Positions 34,293 through 44,614 of a DNA stretch of 64,000 nt are shown here, one piece after another. The stretch lies in the NCBI GenBank assembly GCA_040905445.1, contig JBBDRN010000020.1, positions 124,001-188,000 on the forward strand, given 5' to 3'. Positions within the stretch are counted from its first letter, which is position 1. Every line of letters begins with the position of its first letter. The notes beneath the pieces are model-generated. The model was not told where the DNA came from. It did not search any database and saw only the letters and a list, made by a program, of their open reading frames with translations. The stretch is from SKPT01 sp040905445. GTDB taxonomy: Bacteria; Planctomycetota; Phycisphaerae; Phycisphaerales; Phycisphaeraceae. The position numbers were made by a program, and so were the translations under genes.

Positions 34293-35507
34293 ATGAAAAT
34301 CCACGAATACCAGTCACGCGAGCTCTTGAGCAAGTTCGGCATCGCGGTGCCCGTGGCGATCGTCGCCGACTCCGCCGAGGCCGCGGGCATCGCTTACGAG
34401 GAGCTCGCCAAGCGGGGCGGCTCGCTCGCGGTCGTCAAGGCCCAGGTGCACGCCGGCGGCCGGGGCAAGGGCGGCGGCGTCAAGCTCGTCAAGTCGGCCA
34501 AGGAGGCGGTCAGCGCCGCTGAGGCGATGCTCTCCGCTCCGCTGGTGACCCCGCAGACCGGCCCCGCGGGCGTGCCGGTCGGCCGCGTGATGGTCGCCGC
34601 CGGCGTCGACATCGACAAGGAGTACTATCTCGCCATCGCGATCGACCGAGCCCGCGGCCTGCCGATGATGATCGCCTCCGCCGAGGGGGGCATGGACATC
34701 GAGGAGGTCGCGGCAACGAACCCGGAGGCGATCCTGCGCGAGCCGGTCGACCCCGTCCAGGGCCTGCAGCCTTACCAGGTGCGGAAGCTGGCCTACGCCC
34801 TGGGCTTCAAGGGCCAGCAGATCAAGCAGGCCGGCCGCATCATGCAGCAGCTCGTCAAGCTCTTCCTGCAGACCGACGCCAGCCTCGCCGAGATCAACCC
34901 CCTCGTCGTCACCCCGGCCAGCGACGAGCACTCCGACGGCCAGGTGCTGGCCATCGACGCGAAGATCAACTTCGACGACAACGCCCTCTTCCGCCACGAG
35001 GACATCCTCGCCCTGCACGACCCGGCCGAGGAGGAGCCGACCGAGATCCAGGCCCGCGAGCATGGGCTCAGCTACATCAAGCTCGACGGCAACATCGGCT
35101 GCCTCGTCAACGGTGCGGGCCTGGCCATGTCGACCATGGACATCATCAAGCTCCATGGCGGCGAACCCGCCAACTTCCTCGACGTCGGCGGCGGGGCGAC
35201 CGAGGAGGCCGTCACCGAGGCCTTCCGCATCATCCTCGATGACGACAAGGTCCAGGGCGTGCTCGTCAACATCTTCGGCGGCATCATGCGCTGCGATGTC
35301 ATCGCCCAGGCCATCGTCAACGCCGCCAAGCAGGTCGGCTTCAGCGTCCCGCTCGTCGTCCGCCTCGAGGGCACGAACGTCGAGCCCGCTCGCGACATTC
35401 TCGCCGCCGCCCAAGATGACATCCCGACCATGCAGGTCGGCCGCGACCTGACCGACGCGGCCAGGAAGATCACCGCAGCCATCGGCGCCACCGCGCCCGC
35501 CAGGTAG
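34293..35507 (+). CDS. sucC: Succinate--CoA ligase (ADP-forming) beta subunit
   Basis: A 404-residue ATP-grasp subunit of succinyl-CoA synthetase (TCA cycle substrate-level phosphorylation). The N-terminus MKIHEYQSRELLSKFGI is typical, followed by VVKAQVHAGGRGKGGGVKL (nucleotide binding), AEINPLVVTP and DAKINFDDNALFRH (metal/nucleotide site), and GNIGCLVNGAGLAMSTMDIIKLHGGEPANFLDVGGGA and NIFGGIMRCD (ligase domain facing the alpha subunit). Length is slightly over E. coli SucC (388). The start is the ATG at 34293; SD is not evident. The alpha subunit gene sucD is not next to it: the following gene is a nitrilase, so sucD must be elsewhere. Confidence 0.97.
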   Translation: MKIHEYQSRELLSKFGIAVPVAIVADSAEAAGIAYEELAKRGGSLAVVKAQVHAGGRGKGGGVKLVKSAKEAVSAAEAMLSAPLVTPQTGPAGVPVGRVMVAAGVDIDKEYYLAIAIDRARGLPMMIASAEGGMDIEEVAATNPEAILREPVDPVQGLQPYQVRKLAYALGFKGQQIKQAGRIMQQLVKLFLQTDASLAEINPLVVTPASDEHSDGQVLAIDAKINFDDNALFRHEDILALHDPAEEEPTEIQAREHGLSYIKLDGNIGCLVNGAGLAMSTMDIIKLHGGEPANFLDVGGGATEEAVTEAFRIILDDDKVQGVLVNIFGGIMRCDVIAQAIVNAAKQVGFSVPLVVRLEGTNVEPARDILAAAQDDIPTMQVGRDLTDAARKITAAIGATAPAR

Positions 35508-35596
35508 CGGTCATCACGCAGGTGCAGGGTCCGTTGTGCGCACCAGCCCCCTCGCGACCACCCCCGTTTAGCCGCCGTGCCCACGCCGCGCTCCCC

Positions 35597-35680
35597 TGAC
35601 TCCCCAACTTCCGACTCCCCCGACTCCTGACCTCCTCGACTTCTGACTTCCCTGACTTCCCTCCCATCTGTGGCTAACCC
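35597..35680. repeat. Composite intergenic repeat (GACTTCC units then CATCTGTGGCTAA)
   Basis: A run of GACTCC/GACTTC units (CTCGACTTCTGACTTCCC and similar) ending in CCATCTGTGGCTAA, the same composite as at 5791-5848. It lies in the leader of the nitrilase gene, whose SD starts only a few bases later. A degenerate family D palindrome (GGTCCGTTGTGCGCACC) sits just upstream at 35528-35544. Confidence 0.7.
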
Positions 35681-35696
35681 TCTCCAGGAGCTTCCC

Positions 35697-36827
35697 ATGT
35701 GGTGGATTCACTCAACGGGCATCGTCGCCGCCATCGCACTTCTCGTGACGTTCGCCGCCCCGCCCGCCCGCGCCGACAGCCCCCAGCGTGACCCCGGCCC
35801 GCGCAAGGTCGTCGTCGGCACGACGATCTACAGCATCTGGCAGGGCTGGCCGGGGCTTGACGCCCGCCTCGCCGAACTGGGCGCGATGATCGACGAGATG
35901 GCCGCCACCGCCCGCGACCAGTACGACACGGGCCTCGACCTCGCGGTGCTCACCGAGTACGCCGTGACCGCCGGGCGCCCGGGCGACGCGGCGGAAGTCG
36001 CGCTCCCGCTGCACGGCCCCGTACTCGACTACTTCGCCGAAAAGGCCCGCGAGCATGAGACGTACATCATCATCCCGATGATCCTGGAGGAGGACCGCGG
36101 GCAGGGCATCTACACCAACGCCGCGGTGCTCGTCGACCGCCAGGGCGAGCTGGCGGGCATCTATCGCAAGGTCCACCCCGTCGCTGCGCCGAGCCAGACG
36201 GTGCTCGAAGGCGGCCTGACGCCGGGGACCGAGCACGCCGTGTTCGACACCGACTTCGGCCGCCTGGGCATCCAGATCTGCTGGGACATGGCCTACGACG
36301 AGGGCTGGCACGCGCTGGCGGAGCACGGCGCCGAGATCGTCGCCTGGCCCAGCGCTTCGCCGCAGACGATCCGTCCGACCGTTCGCGCCCGCGAGGGGGG
36401 GTACTACATCGTCAGCTCGACGCCGCGCAACAACGCGACCGTCTTCTACCCCACCGGCCAGGTCGCGGCGCAGATCGAGTCGGACGCATCGCTGGAGTCG
36501 GCCCACGCCACGCTGGTTACGCAGATCGACCTCGACTACGAGATCCTCGGCTGGCAGGCGCGGCTGAACAACGGCGCGCTCTTCGACAACACCTACGGTG
36601 ACCGCGCCGGCTACCATTACAGCCCGCGCGAGGACGGCGGCGTGTTCTGGTCCAACGACCCGGCTACGCCCATCGCCGAGATGATTAAAGAGCTCGGCCT
36701 CGAACTCTCACACGACTCCGTCGAGCGCAACCGCCGCCTGCGCGACCGCATCGCCGCCGACGCCCCCACACTCGCCCCGGCGCAAGGCACCGCGGACGCC
36801 CCCCCCGCCGTCGGCGCCGCGGAGTAG
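35697..36827 (+). CDS. Secreted carbon-nitrogen hydrolase (nitrilase superfamily)
   Basis: A 376-residue amidase/nitrilase-fold enzyme with an N-terminal signal peptide (hydrophobic IVAAIALLVTFA, cut near PARADS), so it acts outside the cytoplasm, which is uncommon in this superfamily. The catalytic triad is clear: Glu87 (AVLTEYAV), Lys158 (IYRKVHP) and Cys195 (GIQICWDMAYDEGW). Such enzymes hydrolyse amide bonds in small molecules. The ATG at 35697 has AGGAG seven bases upstream. The C-terminus is an Ala/Pro-rich tail. It stands alone after sucC and converges with the following leftward gene. Substrate unknown. Confidence 0.9.
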   Translation: MWWIHSTGIVAAIALLVTFAAPPARADSPQRDPGPRKVVVGTTIYSIWQGWPGLDARLAELGAMIDEMAATARDQYDTGLDLAVLTEYAVTAGRPGDAAEVALPLHGPVLDYFAEKAREHETYIIIPMILEEDRGQGIYTNAAVLVDRQGELAGIYRKVHPVAAPSQTVLEGGLTPGTEHAVFDTDFGRLGIQICWDMAYDEGWHALAEHGAEIVAWPSASPQTIRPTVRAREGGYYIVSSTPRNNATVFYPTGQVAAQIESDASLESAHATLVTQIDLDYEILGWQARLNNGALFDNTYGDRAGYHYSPREDGGVFWSNDPATPIAEMIKELGLELSHDSVERNRRLRDRIAADAPTLAPAQGTADAPPAVGAAE

Positions 36828-36892
36828 GCGCGGCCCGCGGCTTGCCGCTTCGCCCTTATCCTGTGGGACCGCCCGCGCCCGCCCTCGCACCC

Positions 36893-37555
36893 CTATCGCG
36901 CCGCCCGGCGGACCTCCTCCAGGTCGTACTCCAGCTCCATCCGCACCAGCGCCGCCACGAAGCGCACCATCTGCCTCCGGTCGTCCATCAGTGTGGCAAG
37001 CCGGCTCGCATCCGCCGGCAGGCCCAACCAGTCCGCGCCGCGCAGCGCCAGGCGATCCGCGTACGGATAAAGCTCGTCCCACACGATCTGCACCTCTCGG
37101 AAGAAGACATCGACGGCCGGCCCCATCACACCCGGCAGCGCCTCGAGCAGCCTGCGCTCCCGCGCCGGGTCGCGGTCCGCCGCGTCGCGCAGCCCTCGCA
37201 GGTCGCCCGTGTAGTCGGCGACAAGCGCGTGGGCCAGGTCTCCCAGCGCCGTCGCGGCCCGCTCGTCGCACCGGGCGCAGCCGGCGCGGTTCAGCAGCCG
37301 CACCCGCCGCCGCCAGCCCGCGTCGGCCATGCGCTGCGGCGTGGTCCAGCCGGCCTGGCGCATCGCCTCGGCCGCGTCGAGCGCGATGTGATGGTGCAGC
37401 TTCATGCTCACCAGCAGGGCGAAGCAGAGCAGCCGAAACGGCGGCGACGCGTCATCCTCGCCAAGGTCCAGGTGTAGATCCTCCGCAAACGTGCGCCCGT
37501 GCCGGCTCAGCAGCGCATGGACCATCGCGTGCGGCGGACGTTGGGTCAGCGCCAT
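36893..37555 (-). CDS. Endonuclease III-like (HhH-GPD) superfamily protein
   Basis: A 220-residue helical protein with the outline of a HhH-GPD DNA glycosylase: LLCFALLVSMKLHHHIALDAAEAMRQAGWTTPQRMADAG, then a hairpin-like LLEALPGVMGPAVDVFFREVQIVWDELYPYAD. The catalytic Lys of Nth is not evident where expected and the four-Cys Fe-S loop is absent (only a single Cys-x2-Cys, CARC). It may therefore be a non-catalytic or divergent member. The ATG at 37555 has AGGAG eight bases upstream. It follows the hydrolase/phosphoribosyltransferase pair on the same strand after 39 bases, so the three may be one operon. Confidence 0.7.
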   Translation of the reverse strand: MALTQRPPHAMVHALLSRHGRTFAEDLHLDLGEDDASPPFRLLCFALLVSMKLHHHIALDAAEAMRQAGWTTPQRMADAGWRRRVRLLNRAGCARCDERAATALGDLAHALVADYTGDLRGLRDAADRDPARERRLLEALPGVMGPAVDVFFREVQIVWDELYPYADRLALRGADWLGLPADASRLATLMDDRRQMVRFVAALVRMELEYDLEEVRRAAR

Positions 37556-37594
37556 GGACGTGTCTCCTTTCGCCCAGCCCTGGGGCACCACGCC

Positions 37595-38272
37595 CTATCG
37601 TTGCCGGCCCGACCCGCCCTGACCAGCGAGATGTTCAAGAAACCAGTCGCGGGCGCGTTCCGCGACCTGCTCGAGCGCGCCCGGCTCCTCGAAAAGGTGC
37701 GTCGCACCTTCCACGATGTGCAGCTCGTGCGGCCCGCGCAGCCGATCCGCCGCCCGGCGGTTGAGCTTGATGACCGGCTCATCCGCCCCGCCGACGATCA
37801 GCAGCACCGGTGCGGCCACCTGCGCCAGCGCGTCGCCGGCGAGGTCCGGCCTGCCGCCGCGCGACACGACGGCCGCCACCCGGTCGCGCATCGCCGCCGC
37901 GCAGCGGAGTGCGGCCGCAGCGCCGGTGCTGGCGCCGAAGAGCCCGAGCGGCAGCGACGCGACAGCCCGTTGCCGACCAGCCCACGCCACCGCGCCGCCC
38001 AGCCGGTCGGTCAGCAGCTCGATGTCGAAACGCAGGTGCCCCGTCCGCGCGTCGACGGCGTGCTCGTCGGCGGTGAGCAGGTCGAACAGCAGCGTCGCCA
38101 GGTTCGCCTGTTGCAATACCTCGGCGACGTACCGGTTGCGGACGCTGAATCGGCTGCTGCCGCTGCCATGCGCGAACGCGACGAGGCCCGCCGCATTCGG
38201 CGGCACCACCAGCGAACCGGGCAGCCCGGCGTCATGCGTGCTGACCTGGACCTCGTCGGCCTGCTGAATCAT
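37595..38272 (-). CDS. Dienelactone-hydrolase-like alpha/beta hydrolase
   Basis: A 225-residue cytoplasmic alpha/beta hydrolase. The triad can be read as Ser115 (GLFGASTGAAAAL, nucleophile elbow), Asp164 (IVGGADEPV) and His192 (EGATHLFEE). The oxyanion strand is VAFAHGSGSS. In many bacteria this kind of hydrolase is fused to, or lies beside, the phosphoribosyltransferase type found immediately upstream here (51 bases apart, same strand), so a joint function is likely. The ATG at 38272 is the only sensible start. Real substrate unknown. Confidence 0.88.
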   Translation of the reverse strand: MIQQADEVQVSTHDAGLPGSLVVPPNAAGLVAFAHGSGSSRFSVRNRYVAEVLQQANLATLLFDLLTADEHAVDARTGHLRFDIELLTDRLGGAVAWAGRQRAVASLPLGLFGASTGAAAALRCAAAMRDRVAAVVSRGGRPDLAGDALAQVAAPVLLIVGGADEPVIKLNRRAADRLRGPHELHIVEGATHLFEEPGALEQVAERARDWFLEHLAGQGGSGRQR

Positions 38273-38323
38273 GAACGATCACCTCGCATCCGTCCCGCGT
38301 TCGTTGAAGCCTCCCCGCGCCGC

Positions 38324-39010
38324 TCACGCCCACCGCCGCTCGGCCTCGTGCCGCGGCTCGCCCCACGCCTCGGCAAGGATGCCCCGCACCTGCTCGTCCG
38401 TCGTCTGGTCAAATCGCTCGTACCACTGCCCCACACCGGCAAAGTCGGCGGGCGTCAGCGGGCAGACGACCGCATCGACGCGCTGCTCGAGCCGGCGGCA
38501 CGTCTCCGCCGGCGCCACGGGCACCGCCACGACAAGCTCGCGCGGCCCGCGCTGCCGGACCGCCACGACGGCGGCCTCCATCGTCGACCCGGTGGCCAGC
38601 CCGTCGTCGACCAGGACCACGCACCGCCCCACGGCCGCGGGGTCGGCCCGTCCGCCGCGGTAGGCCTGCTCGCGCCGCGCCAGCTCGCGCCCCTCGCGCG
38701 CCGCGACGACCGCCACCGTCTCGTCGGTGATGCCGAACTGCTCGACGACCTGCTCGTTGAGCACCCGCGCCCCGCCGCTGGCGATCGCACCCATGGCGAG
38801 CTCCTCGTGGCCCGGCACGCCGAGCTTGCGCACGAGCATGACGTCGAGCGGGGCGTGAAGCGTCCGGGCGACTTCGCGGGCAACCGGCACGCCGCCGCGC
38901 GGCAGGGCGAGCACCAGCACATCGTTGCGGCCGGCGTAGCCGCGCTCCCGCAGCGCCTCGCCGAGCACCTCGCCCGCATGCTCGCGATCGCGGTAGCTGT
39001 CGATGCTCAT
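38324..39010 (-). CDS. Phosphoribosyltransferase-domain protein
   Basis: A 228-residue type I phosphoribosyltransferase. The PRPP loop is CVVLVDDGLATGST (two acidic residues then the Thr/Gly loop), and DVLVLALPRGGVPVAREVA with LDVMLVRKLGVPGHEELAMGAIASGG matches a group of PRTases of unclear substrate, separate from purine salvage enzymes. GGGAGG six bases before the ATG at 39010 fixes the start. It precedes the dienelactone-hydrolase-like gene. It is divergent from the aldo/keto reductase at 39099. Confidence 0.88.
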   Translation of the reverse strand: MSIDSYRDREHAGEVLGEALRERGYAGRNDVLVLALPRGGVPVAREVARTLHAPLDVMLVRKLGVPGHEELAMGAIASGGARVLNEQVVEQFGITDETVAVVAAREGRELARREQAYRGGRADPAAVGRCVVLVDDGLATGSTMEAAVVAVRQRGPRELVVAVPVAPAETCRRLEQRVDAVVCPLTPADFAGVGQWYERFDQTTDEQVRGILAEAWGEPRHEAERRWA

Positions 39011-39098
39011 GATGCGCCTCCCGATGCGGGACCCATGCAATCGTAGCGCCCGGCGGCGTGGCTTGCCCGCGCCCAGCCGTCGCGGTAAAACCCTGGCC

Positions 39099-39932
39099 AT
39101 GACCTCCACCGCCCCCATGATCTACGTCAACGTCCAGCAGGAGCAGGTGCCCGCCCTCGGCTTCGGGACGTGGCAGCTCACCGGCCAGGCCTGCGTCAAT
39201 GCCGTCGCCGACGCGCTCGCCATCGGCTACCGCCACATCGACACCGCCCAGGGCTATGACAACGAGGTCGAGGTCGGGCGCGGCATGCGCGGCGGAGACG
39301 TCGAGCGCGACGCCGTCTTCCTCACGACGAAGGTCTGGCGCGACCGCTTCACCCGCGATAAGCTGCCGCCCTCCGTCGACGACAGCCTCGGGAAGCTCGG
39401 CACCGACTACATCGACCTGCTGCTGCTGCACTGGCCCAGCGCGGACGTCCCGCTGGAGGAGACGCTCGACGCCATGCGCCTCGTCCAGGACCAAGGCAAG
39501 GTCCGGCACATCGGCCTGAGCAACTACCCTCCGTCCCAGGTCCGCCGCGCCCAGCAGCACGCGACCATCTTCTGCAACCAGGTCGAGTACCACCCTTACC
39601 TCTCGCAGGACGCGCTGCTGGCGCTGGCCCGCGAGACCAACCACATGATCGCCGCCTACAGCCCGGTCGCCCGCGGCCACCTGCTCGATGACCCGACGCT
39701 CAAGGCCGTCGCCGACGCGCACGCCAAGACCGTCGTGCAGGTGGCGCTGCGCTGGCTCGTGCAGCAGGATCACGTTTGTGCGATTCCCAAGGCGGCGACG
39801 CCGGCGCATCGGCGCAGCAACTTCGAGATTTTCGATTTTGAACTGAGTGCCGAGGAGATGCACCAGATCGCCGCGCTGGACCAGGAGCTGCGCGTCGCCC
39901 CGCCACCCTGGGCGCCTGATTGGGAGCGCTAG
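39099..39932 (+). CDS. Aldo/keto reductase
   Basis: A 277-residue NADPH-dependent (beta/alpha)8 reductase of aldehydes or ketones. The tetrad is visible: Asp in YRHIDTAQGYDNE, Tyr in the same motif, Lys in FLTTKVW, His in LLLLHWPS. The family signature GKVRHIGLSNY and the cofactor motif AIPKAATPAHRRSNFEIFDF are present. The ATG at 39099 (MTSTAPMIYV) is taken because the family sequence (QVPALGFGTWQL) begins soon after. It is monocistronic; a hairpin at 40147-40165 may end its transcript. Confidence 0.94.
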   Translation: MTSTAPMIYVNVQQEQVPALGFGTWQLTGQACVNAVADALAIGYRHIDTAQGYDNEVEVGRGMRGGDVERDAVFLTTKVWRDRFTRDKLPPSVDDSLGKLGTDYIDLLLLHWPSADVPLEETLDAMRLVQDQGKVRHIGLSNYPPSQVRRAQQHATIFCNQVEYHPYLSQDALLALARETNHMIAAYSPVARGHLLDDPTLKAVADAHAKTVVQVALRWLVQQDHVCAIPKAATPAHRRSNFEIFDFELSAEEMHQIAALDQELRVAPPPWAPDWER

Positions 39933-40146
39933 GCAAGTCTCGCCGCACCAACGCGCATCCCCATAAAGCCGGGCGCGTGGCGCAAGTGCTTGCGCAAACG
40001 GCGCACAATGTTGGGGGGCCCCCCGGAGCAGCGGGGATGGGCTTTGGAACGAGGCGCGATGCTGGTCGTCGCGGGGGGGTGCGTTTCGTGCGTTCGAGGT
40101 GTGTGACGAGGGGGCAACCGGGTTTTTGAAGACTGTGGCCGCCGTC

Positions 40147-40165
40147 CCGGGACCACCGGTCCCGG
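40147..40165. terminator. Hairpin between convergent genes
   Basis: A perfect 8-base-pair stem, CCGGGACC-ACC-GGTCCCGG, followed by CTTTAT, in the gap between the aldo/keto reductase (ends 39932) and the sulfatase (ends 40196). The T-run is short; it could act in both directions. Confidence 0.45.
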
Positions 40166-40195
40166 CTTTATGGGGGCGGTGATCTATGAGGGGCG

Positions 40196-41605
40196 TCAGT
40201 ACACCTGCAGGCCGCGCTGTTCGCGGCGGCCGTCGCGCCAGGCTTCGTTGGCGCGGTTGTGCATGGGCAGGGCCTTGACGCGCAGGCCCGTGCGTGCAGC
40301 GTCTTCGTGGCGGGCGTACCAGGCTTCGAGGCGGGCGTCGAGGTCGCGCTGCTCGCTGAGGTATTGCTCCCAGCCGGCGCGGTTGAGGGTTTCGTCCGGG
40401 TCGCGTTCGAGGTCGAAGAGGTCGTACGGGCCGTGCGGGTAGCGCTTGACGAACTTGCGCGTGGGCGTGCGGATCATGCGCAGGTCGCCGTATTCGCCGT
40501 AGCGCGCGTCGTCCCAGTCGGGGTCGGTATCGCCCGCGGCGAGCGGTCGCCAGCTTCGGCCGGGGTAGTGGCGTGCGGCGTCGAGCTCGGCGTGGCCCGC
40601 TTCGGCGAGGGCGGCGAAGGTGTCGTAGTGGTCGACGCCGTGCGGCTCGATGCGGTCGGCGGCGACGCCCGGGCCGGCGACGATCAGCGGCACGCGGATC
40701 GACGCCTCGTGCATGTTCAGCGGGCGCGTCGAGTTGCCCTTGCCCCAGTAGCCCTGGTGGCCCAGGGCACAGCCGTGGTCAGCGGTGTAGACGACGAGGG
40801 CCCCGCCACCCCCGCCACGGCGGTCGAGGGCGGTGAGCACGCGGCCGACGCCGGCGTCGATCTCACTCACGGCGGCGTAGTAGCCCCGGTAGCGGGTGCG
40901 CATGTCCGCTTCGCTGGGCGGGTCGCCGCCGGCGAGGCCTTCGTTCTTGTGCCAGGGATGCGGGCGGTACGGGGGAATGTCGTTGAAACGGGCGGTCGCG
41001 TAGGGCGCCGTCGCAGCGGGGTCGTGGGCCTCGGCCTGGTAGGGCGAGTGCGTCGCGGAGTAGCCGACGTAGAGAAACAGCGGCTTGTCGCGCGGGGCGT
41101 CGGCGATGAAGCGCTCGGCGGCGTCGGTGTAGACGGTGGTCTTGGCGCCGGCGATCGTCTGCTCGCCGTCGTCGCCGATGTAGGCGATGTCGCCAAAGTG
41201 CGGTCCGGTGTGGATGGCGCCGGCGAAGAAGCGGTCGAAGCCGGGCGGCCGACGGTGCGACTGGCCGAGGTGCCACTTGCCGACGCGCACGGCATGGTAG
41301 CCGGCGTCACTGAGCAGCTCCGGCAGCGTTCGTTCATGGGCGAGCCAGTCGCGCTGGCCGATCGGCTCGTGCTGCTCCTCGAGCCAGTCGTGGATGCCGA
41401 CCTGCGAGGGGGTGCGGCCGGTGATGAGGCAGGCGCGGGCGGGCGAGCAGACCGGGCAGGGGGTGAAGGCGTTGGCGAAGCGCGTGCCGCGGGTGGCGAG
41501 GCGGTCAAGGTTGGGCGTGTGCGTCTCGCTGTTGCCGTAGCAGGCGATGGACCATGGGCCGTGGTCGTCGGTGGCGAAGAGGACGATGTCGGGTTGGGCG
41601 GGCAT
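40196..41605 (-). CDS. Sulfatase (formylglycine-dependent, alkaline phosphatase superfamily)
   Basis: A 469-residue sulfatase. Asp13-Asp14 (ATDDHGPWS) bind calcium. The Cys53-Ser-Pro-Ala-Arg57 motif (CSPARACLITGR) is the site converted to formylglycine. GKWHLG and the late YTADHGCALGHQG motif (Asp-His metal ligands) are present. No signal peptide is seen: the coding region starts directly at MPAQPDIVLFATDD, so it would be cytoplasmic, unlike most planctomycete polysaccharide sulfatases. A Gly run (RRGGGGGAL) comes from a simple repeat. It is divergent from argH, with repeat A3 between. Natural substrate unknown; a heparan or N-sulfoglucosamine-type enzyme is one possibility. Confidence 0.93.
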   Translation of the reverse strand: MPAQPDIVLFATDDHGPWSIACYGNSETHTPNLDRLATRGTRFANAFTPCPVCSPARACLITGRTPSQVGIHDWLEEQHEPIGQRDWLAHERTLPELLSDAGYHAVRVGKWHLGQSHRRPPGFDRFFAGAIHTGPHFGDIAYIGDDGEQTIAGAKTTVYTDAAERFIADAPRDKPLFLYVGYSATHSPYQAEAHDPAATAPYATARFNDIPPYRPHPWHKNEGLAGGDPPSEADMRTRYRGYYAAVSEIDAGVGRVLTALDRRGGGGGALVVYTADHGCALGHQGYWGKGNSTRPLNMHEASIRVPLIVAGPGVAADRIEPHGVDHYDTFAALAEAGHAELDAARHYPGRSWRPLAAGDTDPDWDDARYGEYGDLRMIRTPTRKFVKRYPHGPYDLFDLERDPDETLNRAGWEQYLSEQRDLDARLEAWYARHEDAARTGLRVKALPMHNRANEAWRDGRREQRGLQVY

Positions 41606-41640
41606 GGGGGCAGGGTAGCGGAAGGGGGCGGGGTTCGGAG

Positions 41641-41680
41641 GCGTTCTCGCAGGGAACGCAGAGAGCGCGGATGGCGCAGG
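41641..41680. repeat. Family A repeat, single copy
   Basis: TTCTCGCAGGGAACGCAGAG followed by AGCGCGGATGGCGCAG, related to the paired copies at 6216 and 63662. It lies between the divergent sulfatase and argH genes. Confidence 0.6.
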
Positions 41681-41734
41681 GGGGTGAGCGGGGCGGAGCA
41701 CGCGAGGGTCGGTTGAGGGGGTACACTGGCGGGT

Positions 41735-43180
<1,446 letters not shown>

Positions 43181-43214
43181 GCCGCTGGCGGGGGGGCTGA
43201 CGAGGGCAGTTGTG

Positions 43215-43285
43215 ACGGCTTGTTCCGAAGCCGTGCTATCTCGGCGCGATCGGACGGCTTGCCGCCCGCTGCGAGATCAAGCCGT
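43215..43285. repeat. Two adjacent hairpins downstream of argH
   Basis: ACGGCTT-GTTCCG-AAGCCGT (43215-43234) and ACGGCTTG...CAAGCCGT (43254-43285, 16-base loop) share arms, so they are repeats of one another. They lie 35-105 bases after the argH stop and may stop or protect the transcript; no T-run follows. Confidence 0.6.
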
Positions 43286-43432
43286 GGCACCCACCCCAAA
43301 ATTGCGGGCCCCGGTTGGCATCCTCAGCACGCCGCTGAAACACCGCCCGCTCGGTGTCGTCTAACCCGTAAGGGGGGCAGCCCTTCACCGCCGCGCTGCC
43401 CTCACGCTTGTTATCAGTTGAAGGGCCCAGCG

Positions 43433-44416
43433 ATGCAGTTCTCGCCGATGTGGATGTCTGGCTGCGGCGTTCTGGCGATCGCCGCGGCGTGGTTGGTCCT
43501 GGGGACGCATGCCGCGGCTGTGGCGGCGGGGGAGGGGCCGGCCTTCAAGGAGGTTCTTGATCGACTGGCGGAGGCTGAGGGGCGGCTGGCGAACGTCGTT
43601 GTCGAATCGGAGGTCTGGGAAGAGCGATGGAAGGATGGGCACTGGGAGCGGTCGGCCATGCAGATAAAGGGGACCGTGTGGAGGCTCGCGGCTGACGCGG
43701 GAAATATGCGCGTCGATGCCCGGCAGGTGCTTCAGTGGATCAACGGCGCGGCGCCGCATTTTGAGCGTGAGTTTGCTGCCGCGTACGACGGTCAGGCCGG
43801 GCGTGTGGTTTATCATGCGGAAGGCCCGATCGGGCATGCGGCGAAAGCCCGGCGAGCTGAGGTTTTCCGGGAGCGACCGCGCACACTGACGGGCCCGCAA
43901 GTCAGCATGCTCGGTGGCGCCGAATTCAGCATCTACTTCTACGGCAGTGATGGGCATCGCACGCTGTCGGAGGTTCTGCGGCATGCCGCCGATCAGGGTG
44001 CGGCGTTTGAGGTGGCCGACGGCGACGATGAAGCTGGCGCCCGCGTCGATGTTGTGCTCCATGGGCCCGGCGGGCGGAAGGAGACGTGGTCGCTGGCGCC
44101 CGATCGCGGATACGCACTGGTGGCCTATCGCTACACGCAGCGGGATCCGGAAAACGGGAAGGAGGTTGTTCGAAGGGCGATGGAGGTCGAGGCGCTTGCT
44201 GAGGCGGCACCCGGGCTCTGGTACCCTGTTGAAGGTACCATCACTTCACCTGGTGAACGACGGCACCGTTATCAGGCCGAACGGGTTGCGGTGAATGACC
44301 CGGCATTCGATGCGGCTGTATTCGAACTGACGCTTCCGGCTGGGTACCGGGTGCGCGACCACGTACGGGATCGGATTTATACGGCCGGCGCCAGCCCGGA
44401 GGGGTTGGAGCGCTGA
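43433..44416 (+). CDS. Secreted protein of unknown function
   Basis: A 327-residue protein with a signal peptide (hydrophobic VLAIAAAWLVLGTHAAAVAA, cut before GEGPAF). I do not recognise a family. The mature part (AFKEVLDRLAEAEGRLANVVVESEVWEER, RKETWSLAPDRGYALVAYRY, GLWYPVEGTITSPGERRHRYQAERVAVND) resembles beta-rich outer-membrane-carrier-like proteins such as LolA-fold or DUF proteins that track lipoprotein mass, but this is only a shape impression. Codons ending in A or T are clearly more frequent than in neighbours, hinting at later acquisition or low expression. Start: ATG at 43433 with a weak AAGGG upstream. Confidence 0.7.
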   Translation: MQFSPMWMSGCGVLAIAAAWLVLGTHAAAVAAGEGPAFKEVLDRLAEAEGRLANVVVESEVWEERWKDGHWERSAMQIKGTVWRLAADAGNMRVDARQVLQWINGAAPHFEREFAAAYDGQAGRVVYHAEGPIGHAAKARRAEVFRERPRTLTGPQVSMLGGAEFSIYFYGSDGHRTLSEVLRHAADQGAAFEVADGDDEAGARVDVVLHGPGGRKETWSLAPDRGYALVAYRYTQRDPENGKEVVRRAMEVEALAEAAPGLWYPVEGTITSPGERRHRYQAERVAVNDPAFDAAVFELTLPAGYRVRDHVRDRIYTAGASPEGLER

Positions 44417-44614
44417 CCCGTCACTCCGGGCCGACGCGGGCGGCATGCACGGGGCACCCACGAAGCTGGCGGATGAGCGGCTCTGGATTTCAGCATCGCG
44501 CGGGATGACGGCTGCGCGATCCGCGTGACATCCCCCGCGTCGTGGGCCTAAAATAGAGGTCGCAGGAGGCTGCACACTCCCGTCCGGCCGTTTTGTGTTT
44601 TTCGGAGACGCTCC

